Shown here: positions 33,908 through 43,108 of the stretch, piece after piece
How positions within the stretch are numbered: the stretch's first letter is position 1
How the letters are laid out: each line of letters begins with the position of its first letter
Notes under the pieces: model-generated
Databases searched by the model: none
What the model was told of the DNA's origin: nothing
What the model saw: only the letters and a program-made list of their open reading frames with translations
Source of the DNA: Novosphingobium capsulatum NBRC 12533
GTDB lineage: Bacteria; Pseudomonadota; Alphaproteobacteria; Sphingomonadales; Sphingomonadaceae
Length of the DNA: 64,000 nucleotides
Assembly: GCF_001598375.1 (NCBI RefSeq)
Contig: NZ_BCYV01000011.1
Span: 1-64,000, forward strand
Direction of reading: 5' to 3'
Program-made: the position numbers and the translations under genes

Positions 33908-35424
33908 GCGACAAGTCCTTTGGGGGAAGGCGCCGCGCAATGGCGGGCGATATAGTCGGCGTGGGTGGGATAGGCCGCCACCTCGCGGGAAAACAGCGCG
34001 TGCAGCGTATCGAGCCAGCCGGCCAGGTCCGCTTCGGAAACCGCCTCGGCGAGGGCATGGCTGGTGGCCGGGATGATGCCCTGGCCGACCAAGACCTGGA
34101 GCCAGCCCACTTCGCTGAACAGGTCTGACTGATCGCGGAAGAGGTGGCCCGCGCTTTGGAACAGGGCGATCTTTTCTGCCAGGCTGGCGGGCAGGGGCAG
34201 GTTGCGACAGGCCTGCCAGAACGGCTCTTCACGCTGGTTGGCCCAGTAATGCAGCACGATGAAATCGCGGATGCGCGCCATCTCGTCGGCAAACTGGCGG
34301 TTGAACGTGTCGCGCACCGCTGCGGCCGGGCGGCAGGTCGGGCCGAACGTCATGATCCGGGCGATCATCGACTGGATCAGATGGATCGAGGTGGATTCCA
34401 GTGGTTCGAGAAAGCCGCTCGCCAGCCCCATGGCAATGACATTGTGCGACCAGGCTTGCTGGCGGCAGCCCGTGGTGAACCGGATCACGCGCGGCTCAGC
34501 GAGCGGCGCGCCATCGAGATTGGCTAGCAGGCCGGCGGTCGCTTCATCGTCTGACAGGAACGCATCGCAATAGACGCGGCCATTGCCGGTGCGGTGCTGC
34601 AGCGGGATGCGCCATTGCCAGCCCACGGCGTGGGCGGTGGAACGGGTATAGGGGGTGAGCGGCGCCGCGCTGGCGCAGGGCACGGCCACGGCGCGGTTGG
34701 CCGGCAACAGGTGCGACCAATCATCGAACCCCACGCCCAGCGTGTCGCCAATCAGCAAGGCGCGCAGGCCCGAGCAATCGATGAACAGATCGCCAGCGAT
34801 CATGCGGCCATCGGCCAGGCGCACGGCCGTGACATCGCCGCTGGCGCCGTCGCGATCGACCGCCACGATCAGGCCTTCCTCGCGGATCACGCCCTTAGCC
34901 TGGGCATAGCGGCGCAGATAGGCGGCATAGAGGCCGGCATCGAAATGGAAGGCGTGCGGCATCTGCGGCACGTTGCGGTTGGTCAGCGGCGCGCCATCGT
35001 GCATCTTGCCGGCGCGGGCGGCCAGATCGTTGACGCTGTAATCGCCCAGTGGACGGGCCAGGCCGAGCCGGTGCGCGCGCGACCAGAAATGGCGGAAGGC
35101 GCCCAGGCCGATATCGCGGCCGACATCGCCAAAGGCGTGAAGATAGCTGTGCCCGGGGCGCAGCCAGCCGGCAAATTCGATGCCCAGCTTGAACGTGGCG
35201 CCGGTGGCGCGAATGAAATCGGTCTCGTCGATGCCCAACGCCTGGTTGAACATGCGGATTTGGGGAATGGTGGCCTCGCCCACGCCGATCGTGCCGATCG
35301 CGTCGCTTTCCACCAGGGTAATGCGGGTGTTCTCGCCCAGGAAATGGCCCAATGCGGCCGCACACATCCAGCCTGCCGTGCCACCGCCAACAATGGTGAT
35401 CGAACGTGCTACTTGGCTGTCCAT
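33904..35424 (-). CDS. Tryptophan halogenase family flavoprotein
   Basis: 506 residues. GGGTAGW near the N-terminus is the FAD-binding GxGxxG and GVGEATIP follows. The catalytic-type Lys sits in TFKLGIEF (about 80) and the WxWxIP halogenase motif is present as WQWRIP (about 270). These match FADH2-dependent halogenases. In sphingomonad and Caulobacter sugar loci, members stand beside TonB receptors, and no halogenated product is known for those. The ATG at 35424 is preferred. It follows the TonB gene by 118 bases. A real halogenation role is uncertain. Confidence 0.88.
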   Translation of the reverse strand: MDSQVARSITIVGGGTAGWMCAAALGHFLGENTRITLVESDAIGTIGVGEATIPQIRMFNQALGIDETDFIRATGATFKLGIEFAGWLRPGHSYLHAFGDVGRDIGLGAFRHFWSRAHRLGLARPLGDYSVNDLAARAGKMHDGAPLTNRNVPQMPHAFHFDAGLYAAYLRRYAQAKGVIREEGLIVAVDRDGASGDVTAVRLADGRMIAGDLFIDCSGLRALLIGDTLGVGFDDWSHLLPANRAVAVPCASAAPLTPYTRSTAHAVGWQWRIPLQHRTGNGRVYCDAFLSDDEATAGLLANLDGAPLAEPRVIRFTTGCRQQAWSHNVIAMGLASGFLEPLESTSIHLIQSMIARIMTFGPTCRPAAAVRDTFNRQFADEMARIRDFIVLHYWANQREEPFWQACRNLPLPASLAEKIALFQSAGHLFRDQSDLFSEVGWLQVLVGQGIIPATSHALAEAVSEADLAGWLDTLHALFSREVAAYPTHADYIARHCAAPSPKGLVA

Positions 35425-35542
35425 GGCCCTGTGCCCCCCGCAGGAAAGGATCGGGCGCGCAAACAGCGCCCTGCAATCCAATGCAATCGTGTCATGGCGG
35501 CGGCAGACGGTCCAGCCTGGACCGCCCGCCGCCTGAGGGAAC

Positions 35543-38374
35543 TTACAGCTTGTAGCTCAGCGTCAGGTAGAAATCGCGACCATAGCGCTGGTAGTCGATC
35601 ACCTGGCGCGGATCGTTGTTCTGGTAGGTGATGAACGGACGATCGGTCAGGTTCTTGGCCTGGAACATCACGGCCAGACCGGCAAAGCGCGAACCAGGCT
35701 GGAATTCGTACCCGATCTGTGCGTCGAGAATGCCTTCCGACTTGGCGGTGCGGTAGGTCGGGTTGGCCGACAGACCGGCCACTTCAGCCAAGAAGCTGGA
35801 GCGGAAGCGGTAGTTGGCGCGTGCCTGGAAACCGGCCTTTTCATAATAGACCGAACCGTTGGCCACCCAGTCCGACAGGCCGGGCAGGGTGATCGGGTCG
35901 TTGGGGTTGTTGGCAAAGACGATGCGGCTGTCGGTGTAGCTGACCGAGCCGAACACGCCGAACCCGTCGAGGGCCGGGGTGAACAAGGCGAAGGGCAGCG
36001 ATACGGTGGCTTCGGCGCCCTTGACGTTGCCCTTGCCGGTGTTGCCGGGCGCGGTGACCGGACCCACCGTGGTGGCGATCTGGTCACGGATGCTGGCCGG
36101 CAGGCTCGCAACCACAGACTTGAAGTCATAGGCATACGAGTTGTTGGGGTCGACGAAGTCGGTCAGGCGCTTGTAGTAGAGCGCTGCCGAGACATAGCCG
36201 CCCTTGGCAAAGTAATGCTCGGCCGAAAGATCGAGGTTGGCCGACTTGTAGGGACGCAGCAGGGCGTTGCCGCCGTTCGAACTGAAGAACGGACGGGTCG
36301 GATCGGTCGACCCGATGTTGGTCGGGTTGATCGAGAATTCCTGGTTCACGCGCTCCTGATCCAGGCGCGGACGCACCATGGTGAGCGAGCCGGCGAGCTT
36401 CAGGTAGGTGGCCGGAGCGAGTTCCAGCGCAAAGTTGGCGCTGGGCAGCACGTTCCAGTACTTGGCGCCGCCGTGGGCAGGCGTGACGATCACGTTGCCG
36501 GTGGTGGCATCGAAGTTCGACAGCGAACCGTTGCTGCTCTGGTCGGTGTAGATGCCCTGGACGCCGACGGTGCCCGACAGGCGCTTGCCGCCCACGTCAC
36601 CATCCAGCTTGATCATGGCATAGCCGGTCCAGACCTTTTCGGTCACCGAGTTGTCGCGCACCAGCGAGACCGGACGGTTGTCATACACCGAGTTGTACGC
36701 GTTGTTGTACAGGTACATCGGATCGAGCGCGAGCATGCGCGGCACGCCGAGGTAGGCGAGCGGAACGGTGCCGATGATCGCGGCCTGCGGGATCGGGGCA
36801 AAGGTGGTGGTGCCGCTGCCCGGGGTGCAGCCGGTGCCGCCGCCCTTGGGGCACAGGAAGTACGACGTGAACGCCGAGGTCTTCTTGCGATAGCTGTAGT
36901 TGGCGCCAACTTCCCAGCCCTTGAGCAGCCCGCCCTGGGCGAATTCGCCATCCAGGCTGGCGCGCAGCGAGGCGAGATCGTCCTTGAAGCTGGGCTTGTT
37001 GAGGAAGCCGGCCTGGACCACGGCCGTGGTGCCGTTATAGCCCCAGCCGCGCGGATCGGTGATGCCGAAGTTGGCGGCGTTGCCATAATCGAGCGTGGGC
37101 ACGATATCGAACGTGCCGTTGCCGTTCTGCGAAATGTGCAGCGTGTCGCGCGCGCCGGCGTTGATGTAGCCGGTGCCCGAATAGTTTTCGAGCAGGAAGT
37201 CGGTGCGCTTGGCGTGGCTGTAGCTGGCATCCACCGTCAGGTGCATCGTGTCGCCCAGGCCGATCACGTTGTTCCAGCCGATCGACAGGTTGTCTGCCTT
37301 GCGCTGGTTGTAATCGTTGCGCATCACGGCTTTGACATTGCTGATCGTCGCGTCGGTGACGAAGCCGTTGTTCACCTTGTAGCCCGGCTGGATCACCGTG
37401 GTGTCACCACCGCCCAGGCCCGACCAATCGGGGAAGATCGGGAATTCGATGCCGCGCAGGTGCTGCGTTTCCTTGAAGTGCGAATAGAGCACGTCGAGCG
37501 TCGAATGCCAGTTGTCGTTCGGCTGGTATTCCAGCGTGGCAACCGCGCCATAGCGGTCCAGCATGTTGGACTGCACATAGGGCTTGGCACCGCCCAGCAT
37601 CAGGGTCTTGCCATCGGCCAGGGTGGGGAAGCCCCAGGCGTTGTAGCGTTCATCCTGCGACGGGGCCGAGGTGGCCGAAACGCCGATGGCGATGCCAAAG
37701 GTGTCATCGGCAAACTTGTCGACGTAGGTGGCCGAGGCGCGATAGCCGTAGCGCTTGCCGTCCGGGTTGAGCTTCTGCATGCCGTTCATCTGGCCGCGCA
37801 GCTGGACCGCGATGACGCGGTTGGCCTGGGCGAGCGGGCGCAGCATGCGCAGGTCGACCGTGCCGGAAATGCCCGCCGCGATCAGCGAGGGATCGGCGGC
37901 CTTGTGAACCACCACGTTCTTGAAGAATTCCGACGGATACTGGTCATATTCGACGCCGCGGTTGTCACCCACGGTGACCTGCTCGCGGCCGTTGAGCAGC
38001 GTGGTCGAGAAATCCGGGCCAAGGCCGCGGATCGACAGGCGCTGGTCGCGCCCTTCGAGGCGCTGTGCGGTCACGCCGGGCAGGCGGGCCAGCGAATCCG
38101 CGATCGACACGTCGGGCAGCTTGCCGATGTCTTCGGCCGAAACCGCTTCGACGATGGCGATGGAGTTGCGCTTGATCGAGGCCGAGGCATTGAGCGAGGC
38201 GCGGATGCCCGAAACCACGATGGCGCCCTGTTCGGGCGTGGCATCGGCAGCGGCCTGAGGAGCCTGCGGTGCCGGGGTTTCCTGGGCGAGGGCCGGGCTG
38301 CTGCCGGCCAGAACGGTCGCCAGCGCGACCAGCGAGCAGCGCAAGCCGCCCGCAGAAACTGCGTGATGTGCCAT
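35543..38374 (-). CDS. TonB-dependent outer membrane receptor for maltodextrins (inferred)
   Basis: 943 residues. After a signal peptide ending near AQETPAP, there is a plug domain with SIADSLARLPGVTAQRLEGR, RGLGPDFSTTLLNGRE and a TonB box region (QGAIVVSGIRASL). The C-terminal barrel ends in aromatic FYLTLSYKL. The form (SusC-like, 'TonB receptor of the Caulobacter MalA type') and the operon imply uptake of maltooligosaccharides across the outer membrane. It heads the operon TonB-halogenase-amylase-GH13-GH97 and diverges from the LacI gene. The ATG at 38374 is chosen. Confidence 0.92.
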   Translation of the reverse strand: MAHHAVSAGGLRCSLVALATVLAGSSPALAQETPAPQAPQAAADATPEQGAIVVSGIRASLNASASIKRNSIAIVEAVSAEDIGKLPDVSIADSLARLPGVTAQRLEGRDQRLSIRGLGPDFSTTLLNGREQVTVGDNRGVEYDQYPSEFFKNVVVHKAADPSLIAAGISGTVDLRMLRPLAQANRVIAVQLRGQMNGMQKLNPDGKRYGYRASATYVDKFADDTFGIAIGVSATSAPSQDERYNAWGFPTLADGKTLMLGGAKPYVQSNMLDRYGAVATLEYQPNDNWHSTLDVLYSHFKETQHLRGIEFPIFPDWSGLGGGDTTVIQPGYKVNNGFVTDATISNVKAVMRNDYNQRKADNLSIGWNNVIGLGDTMHLTVDASYSHAKRTDFLLENYSGTGYINAGARDTLHISQNGNGTFDIVPTLDYGNAANFGITDPRGWGYNGTTAVVQAGFLNKPSFKDDLASLRASLDGEFAQGGLLKGWEVGANYSYRKKTSAFTSYFLCPKGGGTGCTPGSGTTTFAPIPQAAIIGTVPLAYLGVPRMLALDPMYLYNNAYNSVYDNRPVSLVRDNSVTEKVWTGYAMIKLDGDVGGKRLSGTVGVQGIYTDQSSNGSLSNFDATTGNVIVTPAHGGAKYWNVLPSANFALELAPATYLKLAGSLTMVRPRLDQERVNQEFSINPTNIGSTDPTRPFFSSNGGNALLRPYKSANLDLSAEHYFAKGGYVSAALYYKRLTDFVDPNNSYAYDFKSVVASLPASIRDQIATTVGPVTAPGNTGKGNVKGAEATVSLPFALFTPALDGFGVFGSVSYTDSRIVFANNPNDPITLPGLSDWVANGSVYYEKAGFQARANYRFRSSFLAEVAGLSANPTYRTAKSEGILDAQIGYEFQPGSRFAGLAVMFQAKNLTDRPFITYQNNDPRQVIDYQRYGRDFYLTLSYKL

Positions 38375-38758
38375 GATACCTTCCACTCCCCCAGCCGGCC
38401 TGCAGCCGGCTACGAACCTTGTTGGCGTGCCCATCGCCAAGGCGGCGATCGGCTGAATGCGCGACACCCGCCAGGTGCGTCATCCCGTCATGCGGGGATG
38501 TGACACCTGGTTCCACCGGATCTCGCTTGGTTTCAAATTACGCCGAAGCGGGCCGCGAGCGAATATGGCATACGTATACCATGCATTGTGTATGTCTTCG
38601 CGAATGCGGAAAAATCCATTGTATTACATATGTATAGGTCAATGCATCATGCATTTGGATAGGCATTTTATCCGGGATCGTTGCATAATTTTGTTCTTAT
38701 GCATAAGAATGGTAGCGATAATGCAGTCGCGAATCTCGGCTGAAGGGGAGAGTCGGCC
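38375..38758. promoter_or_regulatory. Divergent control region of the maltodextrin locus
   Basis: 384 bases without a gene, notably AT-rich in the half next to the LacI gene. It holds an 18-base palindrome with one mismatched pair (ATGG...CCAT, 38565-38582), the perfect palindrome TACATATGTA (38625-38634), AATGCATCATGCATT (38641-38655), TTCTTATGCATAAGAA (38694-38709), and four ATGCAT words. Several are plausible LacI-family operators for the TonB operon and the regulator itself. Confidence 0.55.
38681..38709 (+). promoter_or_regulatory. Sigma-70-like promoter of the LacI gene with operator
   Basis: TTGCAT (-35 like, 38681-38686) and TAAGAA (-10 like, 38704-38709) are 17 bases apart. The 16-base palindrome TTCTTATGCATAAGAA covers the -10 region, which fits autorepression. 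Confidence 0.4.
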
Positions 38759-39793
38759 ATGGGGCGCAAGCCATCCAACAAGCCCACCAGCTTTGAAATT
38801 GCCTATCTTGCCGGGGTGTCGCAGCCCACAGTCAGCCGTGCCCTGCGTGGCAGCAAGTCCGTCAGCAAGGCCACGCGCGAAAAGATCGAGGCGATCGCCC
38901 GGCAGTTGAACTACACGGTCGACAAGAACGCCTCTTCGCTGCGCACGCAGCGCTCCAACACGCTGGCGCTGCTGTTCTTCGAAGATCCGACGCCTGATGA
39001 ATCCAACATCAACCCGTTCTTCCTGTCGATGCTGGGATCGATCACGCGGCATTGCGCAGCCAAGGGGCTGGATCTGCTGGTGTCGTTCCAGAAGCTGGAG
39101 GATGACTGGCACCGCCGCTATCAGGAAAGCCACAGGGCCGATGGGCTGATCCTGCTCGGCTATGGCGACTACACCCTGTATGAAAGCCGCCTGCGCCAGC
39201 TGGTCAAGGCGGGCACGCATTTCGTGCGCTGGGGATCGGTCGATCAAGGCACGATCGGTGCCACGGTGGGATCGGACAATTTCGGCGCCGGGCGCCTGGC
39301 GGGCGAGCATCTGATTGCGCGCGGCCGGCGGCGCATTGCCTTCCTGGGCCAGGCAGACAGCCATTATCCCGAATTCGAGCAGCGCCACGCCGGCCTGCTG
39401 CGTGCGCTGGCTGCTGCCGGGCTGTCGCAAGACCCGGAATTGGTGGTCGATGCCATCAGTTCCGAGGAATCCGGCCATGGCGCGGCACGCGTGCTGCTCT
39501 CGCGCGGGGTGCCGTTTGATGCGATCTTTGCCGCTAGCGACCTGATCGCGATCGGCGCGCAGCGCGTGCTGGCCGATGCCGGGCTGGCGGTGCCCGGCGA
39601 CGTTGCGCTGGTCGGCTTTGACGACATTCCCGCCGCCGGCTTTGCCAATCCGCCGCTCACCACCGTGGTGCAGGATATCCGCCTGGCGGGCGAGGCGCTG
39701 GTGGAATCGGTGCTGGCCCAGATCGAAGAACGCATTCCGCCGCCTGCGATCCTGCCCACCCGTCTGGTGGTGCGGGCGAGCACGGGGGGATAG
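38759..39793 (+). CDS. LacI family transcriptional regulator of the maltodextrin locus
   Basis: 344 residues. The N-terminal HTH reads FEIAYLAGVSQPTVSRALRG with the hinge helix SVSKATREKIEAIARQLNYTVD. The rest is the periplasmic-binding-protein-like sensor domain with VGSDNFGAGRLAGEHLI and a C-terminal VALVGFDDIPAA. It is divergent from the TonB operon and upstream of an MFS sugar transporter, so it should control both in response to a maltose-type ligand. The ligand is inferred from neighbours only. Confidence 0.92.
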   Translation: MGRKPSNKPTSFEIAYLAGVSQPTVSRALRGSKSVSKATREKIEAIARQLNYTVDKNASSLRTQRSNTLALLFFEDPTPDESNINPFFLSMLGSITRHCAAKGLDLLVSFQKLEDDWHRRYQESHRADGLILLGYGDYTLYESRLRQLVKAGTHFVRWGSVDQGTIGATVGSDNFGAGRLAGEHLIARGRRRIAFLGQADSHYPEFEQRHAGLLRALAAAGLSQDPELVVDAISSEESGHGAARVLLSRGVPFDAIFAASDLIAIGAQRVLADAGLAVPGDVALVGFDDIPAAGFANPPLTTVVQDIRLAGEALVESVLAQIEERIPPPAILPTRLVVRASTGG

Positions 39794-39810
39794 GGTTGGT
39801 CAAGGTCCGG

Positions 39811-39899
39811 CACCACCCCCCGACCCCCTCCTCTAAAGAGGATGGGTAGAACGCGTCGAAAAGCCCCATCCTCTTTAGAGGAGGGGGTTGGGGGTGGTG
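39811..39899. repeat. BIME-like inverted repeat, copy 2 (LacI-MFS gap)
   Basis: Arms 39811-39846 and 39864-39899 are inverted copies around a 17-base spacer, and the arms match those of 2115-2204 nearly base for base (the right arms are identical over 36 bases), while the spacers differ. The arms carry CCTCCTCTAAAGAGGATGGG. It lies 17 bases after the LacI stop. Confidence 0.9.
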
Positions 39900-40001
39900 G
39901 AAGCCTTGAGCAAAGCCATCAACGCATAGCATTCGTATGCATCTCGCCCCGCCGCCAACTCTGGCGCATCGCGCCTGTCTAGAAAATAGAGAGAGGACGC
40001 C

Positions 40002-41468
40002 ATGAACACGCCGCAAAAGCCCGCGCAGACGTTCTGGGGGCTGTGGAACACGAGCTTTGGCTTTTTCGGCATCCAGCTGGCCTTTGCGCTGCAGAATGCC
40101 AATGTCAGCCGCATTTTCCAGGCGCTGGGCAGCAAGGTGGACGACCTGGCGTTCCTGTGGATCGCCGGGCCGGTAACCGGCCTGGTGGTGCAGCCGCTGA
40201 TCGGGCATTGGTCCGATCGCACCTGGGGCCGTTTTGGCCGGCGCCGGCCCTATTTCGTGGCCGGGGCGGTGCTGGCGGCGCTGGCGCTGCTGGGCCTGCC
40301 CAATACCCCGCTGCTGATCGCCGCGGCGCTGTTCCTCTGGCTGCTCGATGCCTCGCTCAACGTGGCGATGGAGCCATTCCGCGCCTTTGTGGGAGACATG
40401 ACCCCGCCGAACCAGCGCGCGCAGGGGTTTGCCCTGCAAACCTGGTTCATCGGTGCAGGCGCGGTGCTGGGCAGCCTGGCCCCGGCGGCCTTCAACGCCC
40501 TGGGCATTGCCAATACCGCGCCCGAAGGCGTGATCCCGCCCTCGGTGCGCTACAGCTTTTACCTGGGCGCATTCGCGATGGTGGCGGCCGTGGCATGGAC
40601 GGCATTGCGCGTGCGCGAATACAGCCCGGCGGAGATGGCCGCTTTTGCCGCCGAACCCGAAGCAGCCGCAGGCCACGAGCCGCTGGTCTATCCGGCGCGT
40701 GGGCCCTTGTGGATGCTGGGCGGCGCGGCGTTGCTTGGTGTGGTTCTGGCACTGGGGCTGGACAAGCAACTGCTGGTGCTGGGCGGCGGCCTGGTGGCGT
40801 TCGGGCTGTTGCAAGTGGTCGTGCGGGCGCGAGCCAGCACCGGCACGCTCGCCCAAGTGATCAGCGATTTGGCACAGATGCCGCGTGCCATGCGGCAACT
40901 GGCCCTGGCCCAGTTCTTTACCTGGGTGGCGCTATTCATCCTGTGGATCTACACCACGCCGGTCGTCACGCGCGAGGTGTTCCACGCCACCGATACCAGC
41001 GGCGCGGCCTATAATGCCGGGGCCGACTGGGTGGGCGTGATGTTTGCGTTCTACAACGGCGTGGCCGCGCTGGCGGCGTTTGCCTTGCCAGTATTGGCGC
41101 GGCGGATCGGCAACGTGCGCACGCATATGGTGGGCCTGGGCGCAGGCGCCGTGGCTTTCCTGTTGCTGCTGGTGATCCGCGATGCCCATCTGTTGCTGCT
41201 GCCGATGGCGCTGGTCGGCGTGGCCTGGGCCTCGATCCTGGGGATGCCTTACGTGATCCTCACGCGGGTTTTGCCGCCGCGCAAATTCGGCATCTACATC
41301 GGCCTGTTCAACCTGTTCATCGTGATCCCGCAACTGATCGTGGCCACAGCCATGGGCGGTGTGATGCGCAGCTTTTTCCCCGATCAGCCGAAGTGGACGA
41401 TGCTGGTGGCGGCGGTCGTCATGGCTGGCGCGGTGATCGCCATGGCGCGTGTGGAAGAGCAGGACTGA
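40002..41468 (+). CDS. MFS sugar transporter (SLC45/MalY-like)
   Basis: 488 residues with about 12 membrane segments. The N-terminal FWGLWNTSFGFFGIQLAFALQ is characteristic of alphaproteobacterial maltose-type MFS permeases related to SLC45. The MFS motif GHWSDRTWGRFGRRRPYF is in loop 2-3, and a second half begins near MRQLALAQFFTW. It would move maltose or maltooligosaccharides released in the periplasm into the cell for the GH13 enzyme. Same direction as LacI but with a repeat between. Convergent with the serine hydrolase gene, with no gap. Confidence 0.9.
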   Translation: MNTPQKPAQTFWGLWNTSFGFFGIQLAFALQNANVSRIFQALGSKVDDLAFLWIAGPVTGLVVQPLIGHWSDRTWGRFGRRRPYFVAGAVLAALALLGLPNTPLLIAAALFLWLLDASLNVAMEPFRAFVGDMTPPNQRAQGFALQTWFIGAGAVLGSLAPAAFNALGIANTAPEGVIPPSVRYSFYLGAFAMVAAVAWTALRVREYSPAEMAAFAAEPEAAAGHEPLVYPARGPLWMLGGAALLGVVLALGLDKQLLVLGGGLVAFGLLQVVVRARASTGTLAQVISDLAQMPRAMRQLALAQFFTWVALFILWIYTTPVVTREVFHATDTSGAAYNAGADWVGVMFAFYNGVAALAAFALPVLARRIGNVRTHMVGLGAGAVAFLLLLVIRDAHLLLLPMALVGVAWASILGMPYVILTRVLPPRKFGIYIGLFNLFIVIPQLIVATAMGGVMRSFFPDQPKWTMLVAAVVMAGAVIAMARVEEQD

Positions 41469-42551
41469 TCAGGCGCGCAGCGCGGTCTCGAGCGGGGCCG
41501 CCAGGCGCTGGTGATCGCCCCAGTTGGTCGCCAGCGCCCTGACGCCCTCGGGCTGCACCAGCACCTGGGCGGTCCACAGGTTGTTGCTGCCATCGTGCCA
41601 CAGGCTGCCGTCTGCCCGCACGACCCAGCCCAGCGCATAGCTGCCACCGAACGGCGGGGTGTGCAGGCGCTGCCAGGTTTCACTGCGTAGCATGGCGGCG
41701 CGGGTGCGGTGCCCATCGAGAAACGCCAGCATGGCCGCCATCGGCGCATGCAGCCGTGCGGCGGGCCCGGCCACGGCGGGATTGTCCGTCGGTGGCACGC
41801 CTGGCGGATGGGGTACGCCGTGTTCTCCTGGCCACCACGCGTGGCCCACCGGCTGGTCGAGCAGCCCGGGCGTGCCGGGCGCGCCAAAGCCGGCGTCAGC
41901 CATGCCCAGCGGCCCGAGCAGGCGCTGCTGCAGCAGCACTTCCCACGGTGCGCCGCATGCCGCCTCCAGCATCGCGGCGGCGGCCACATAGTTGCGGTTG
42001 GAATAGATGAACCGGGCGCCGGGCGTTGCCTCTGGCGCGCGGGCCATGGTCATGCGCGTCAAGGCCAGGCGGCTGGCGCGCGGATCGGCTTCTTCGGCCG
42101 GAAAGGCGTCCATCGCGGTATCAACGTCAAGCCGGGCAAAGCCGCTGGTGTGCGACAGCAGGTGCAGCAGGGTGACCCCGCGCCACGGCGCTGCGCCGGC
42201 ATCGGCCAGGCCCAGCCGCGCCACCAGCGGCTCGTCCCAGGCCAGTTCGCCCGCTTCGACGGCCAGCGCGATCAGCGTGGCAGTGACGGGCTTGGTGATC
42301 GAGCCCCAGTGCCAGCTGTCGCCTGGCGCCACCGGCACATCGCTGCCCAGCATGCGGCGCCCGGCGCAGGCCGCTCCACTGTCCGCCAGCGTTTCGCGCC
42401 AGCCCGCCGCCAGGGCCGGCACATCCAGCCGGCGGCGCAGGCGCGCGGCGGCATTCATGCTGCGTGGAAACGAAGGCGCGGCGGCCAGTGCGCGGCCAGA
42501 CCAGGCCAGCCCGGCCAGGAGGCCGATCACCCCGCGCCGCGTCACGATCAT
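41469..42551 (-). CDS. Beta-lactamase-family serine hydrolase
   Basis: 360 residues. TRRGVIGLLAGLA plus Ala-rich tail is a Tat-like signal. Family motifs: SITK (SxxK, about 84-87), YSNRNY (YxN, about 181) and HDGSNN (about 330). This is the class C / D-Ala-D-Ala-carboxypeptidase (PF00144) superfamily, in which many members are esterases or peptidases, so no antibiotic resistance should be inferred. It is in tandem with an Lrp regulator gene upstream. Confidence 0.87.
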   Translation of the reverse strand: MIVTRRGVIGLLAGLAWSGRALAAAPSFPRSMNAAARLRRRLDVPALAAGWRETLADSGAACAGRRMLGSDVPVAPGDSWHWGSITKPVTATLIALAVEAGELAWDEPLVARLGLADAGAAPWRGVTLLHLLSHTSGFARLDVDTAMDAFPAEEADPRASRLALTRMTMARAPEATPGARFIYSNRNYVAAAAMLEAACGAPWEVLLQQRLLGPLGMADAGFGAPGTPGLLDQPVGHAWWPGEHGVPHPPGVPPTDNPAVAGPAARLHAPMAAMLAFLDGHRTRAAMLRSETWQRLHTPPFGGSYALGWVVRADGSLWHDGSNNLWTAQVLVQPEGVRALATNWGDHQRLAAPLETALRA

Positions 42552-42584
42552 TCCGCCGCCAAGGCCGGACCGAACCGCGCGCGG

Positions 42585-43040
42585 TTACCCCAGGGCATAG
42601 CCGTTCCACGCCTTGATCGGGCGGATCACAAAGCTGGTGTGCATCGTGCTGACGCCGGGCAGGCGTGCGAGGCAATCGCGGTGCAGCCGGTCATAATCGG
42701 CCATGTCATGCGCGGCGATGCGCAGGCGGTAATCCGCCACGCCCGAGATCAGATAGCATTCGAGGATTTCGGTGGAATCGAGCGTGGCCCGTTCGAACCG
42801 CTCCATCGCTTCGCGGCTCTGGCTTTCCAGCGTGATATCGATCAGGGCGTGCAGGTTGAGGCCGATCTTGCCGGCATCGACCCGCGCGCCATAGCCGGTG
42901 ATCGCACCGCTCTCTTCCAGCGCGCGCATGCGGCGGTGGCAGGCAGAGCTGGAAAGCCCCACCCGATCGGCCAGTTGTGCCAGCGAACTTTGCGAATCTG
43001 CCTGCAACGCGGCCAGCAGCTTGCGATCTATGCGGTCCAT
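42585..43040 (-). CDS. Lrp/AsnC family transcriptional regulator
   Basis: 151 residues. An N-terminal HTH (DRIDRKLLAALQADSQSSLA, then QLADRVGLSSSACHRRM) is followed by an AsnC-type ligand-binding RAM domain (residues about 68-140). These regulators respond to amino acids. The frame starts at TTG 43043 but ATG 43040 is the likely start. It is 33 bases upstream of the serine hydrolase and could control it. No specific amino acid can be assigned. Confidence 0.9.
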   Translation of the reverse strand: MDRIDRKLLAALQADSQSSLAQLADRVGLSSSACHRRMRALEESGAITGYGARVDAGKIGLNLHALIDITLESQSREAMERFERATLDSTEILECYLISGVADYRLRIAAHDMADYDRLHRDCLARLPGVSTMHTSFVIRPIKAWNGYALG

Positions 43041-43108
43041 CAACGCCGTCTAGCGCAAAATCTTCGCGGATAAAGTCAGATTCGCGGGAAGCCTTGGCTC
43101 GTTTCGGA

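Noticed and set aside
36215..38503. 762-codon plus-strand frame opposite the TonB receptor
   Set aside because: Antisense of a long receptor gene with signal peptide, plug and barrel end.
41469..42551. Antibiotic resistance gene
   Set aside because: Motifs show the beta-lactamase fold family only; many members are esterases or peptidases, so resistance is not claimed.
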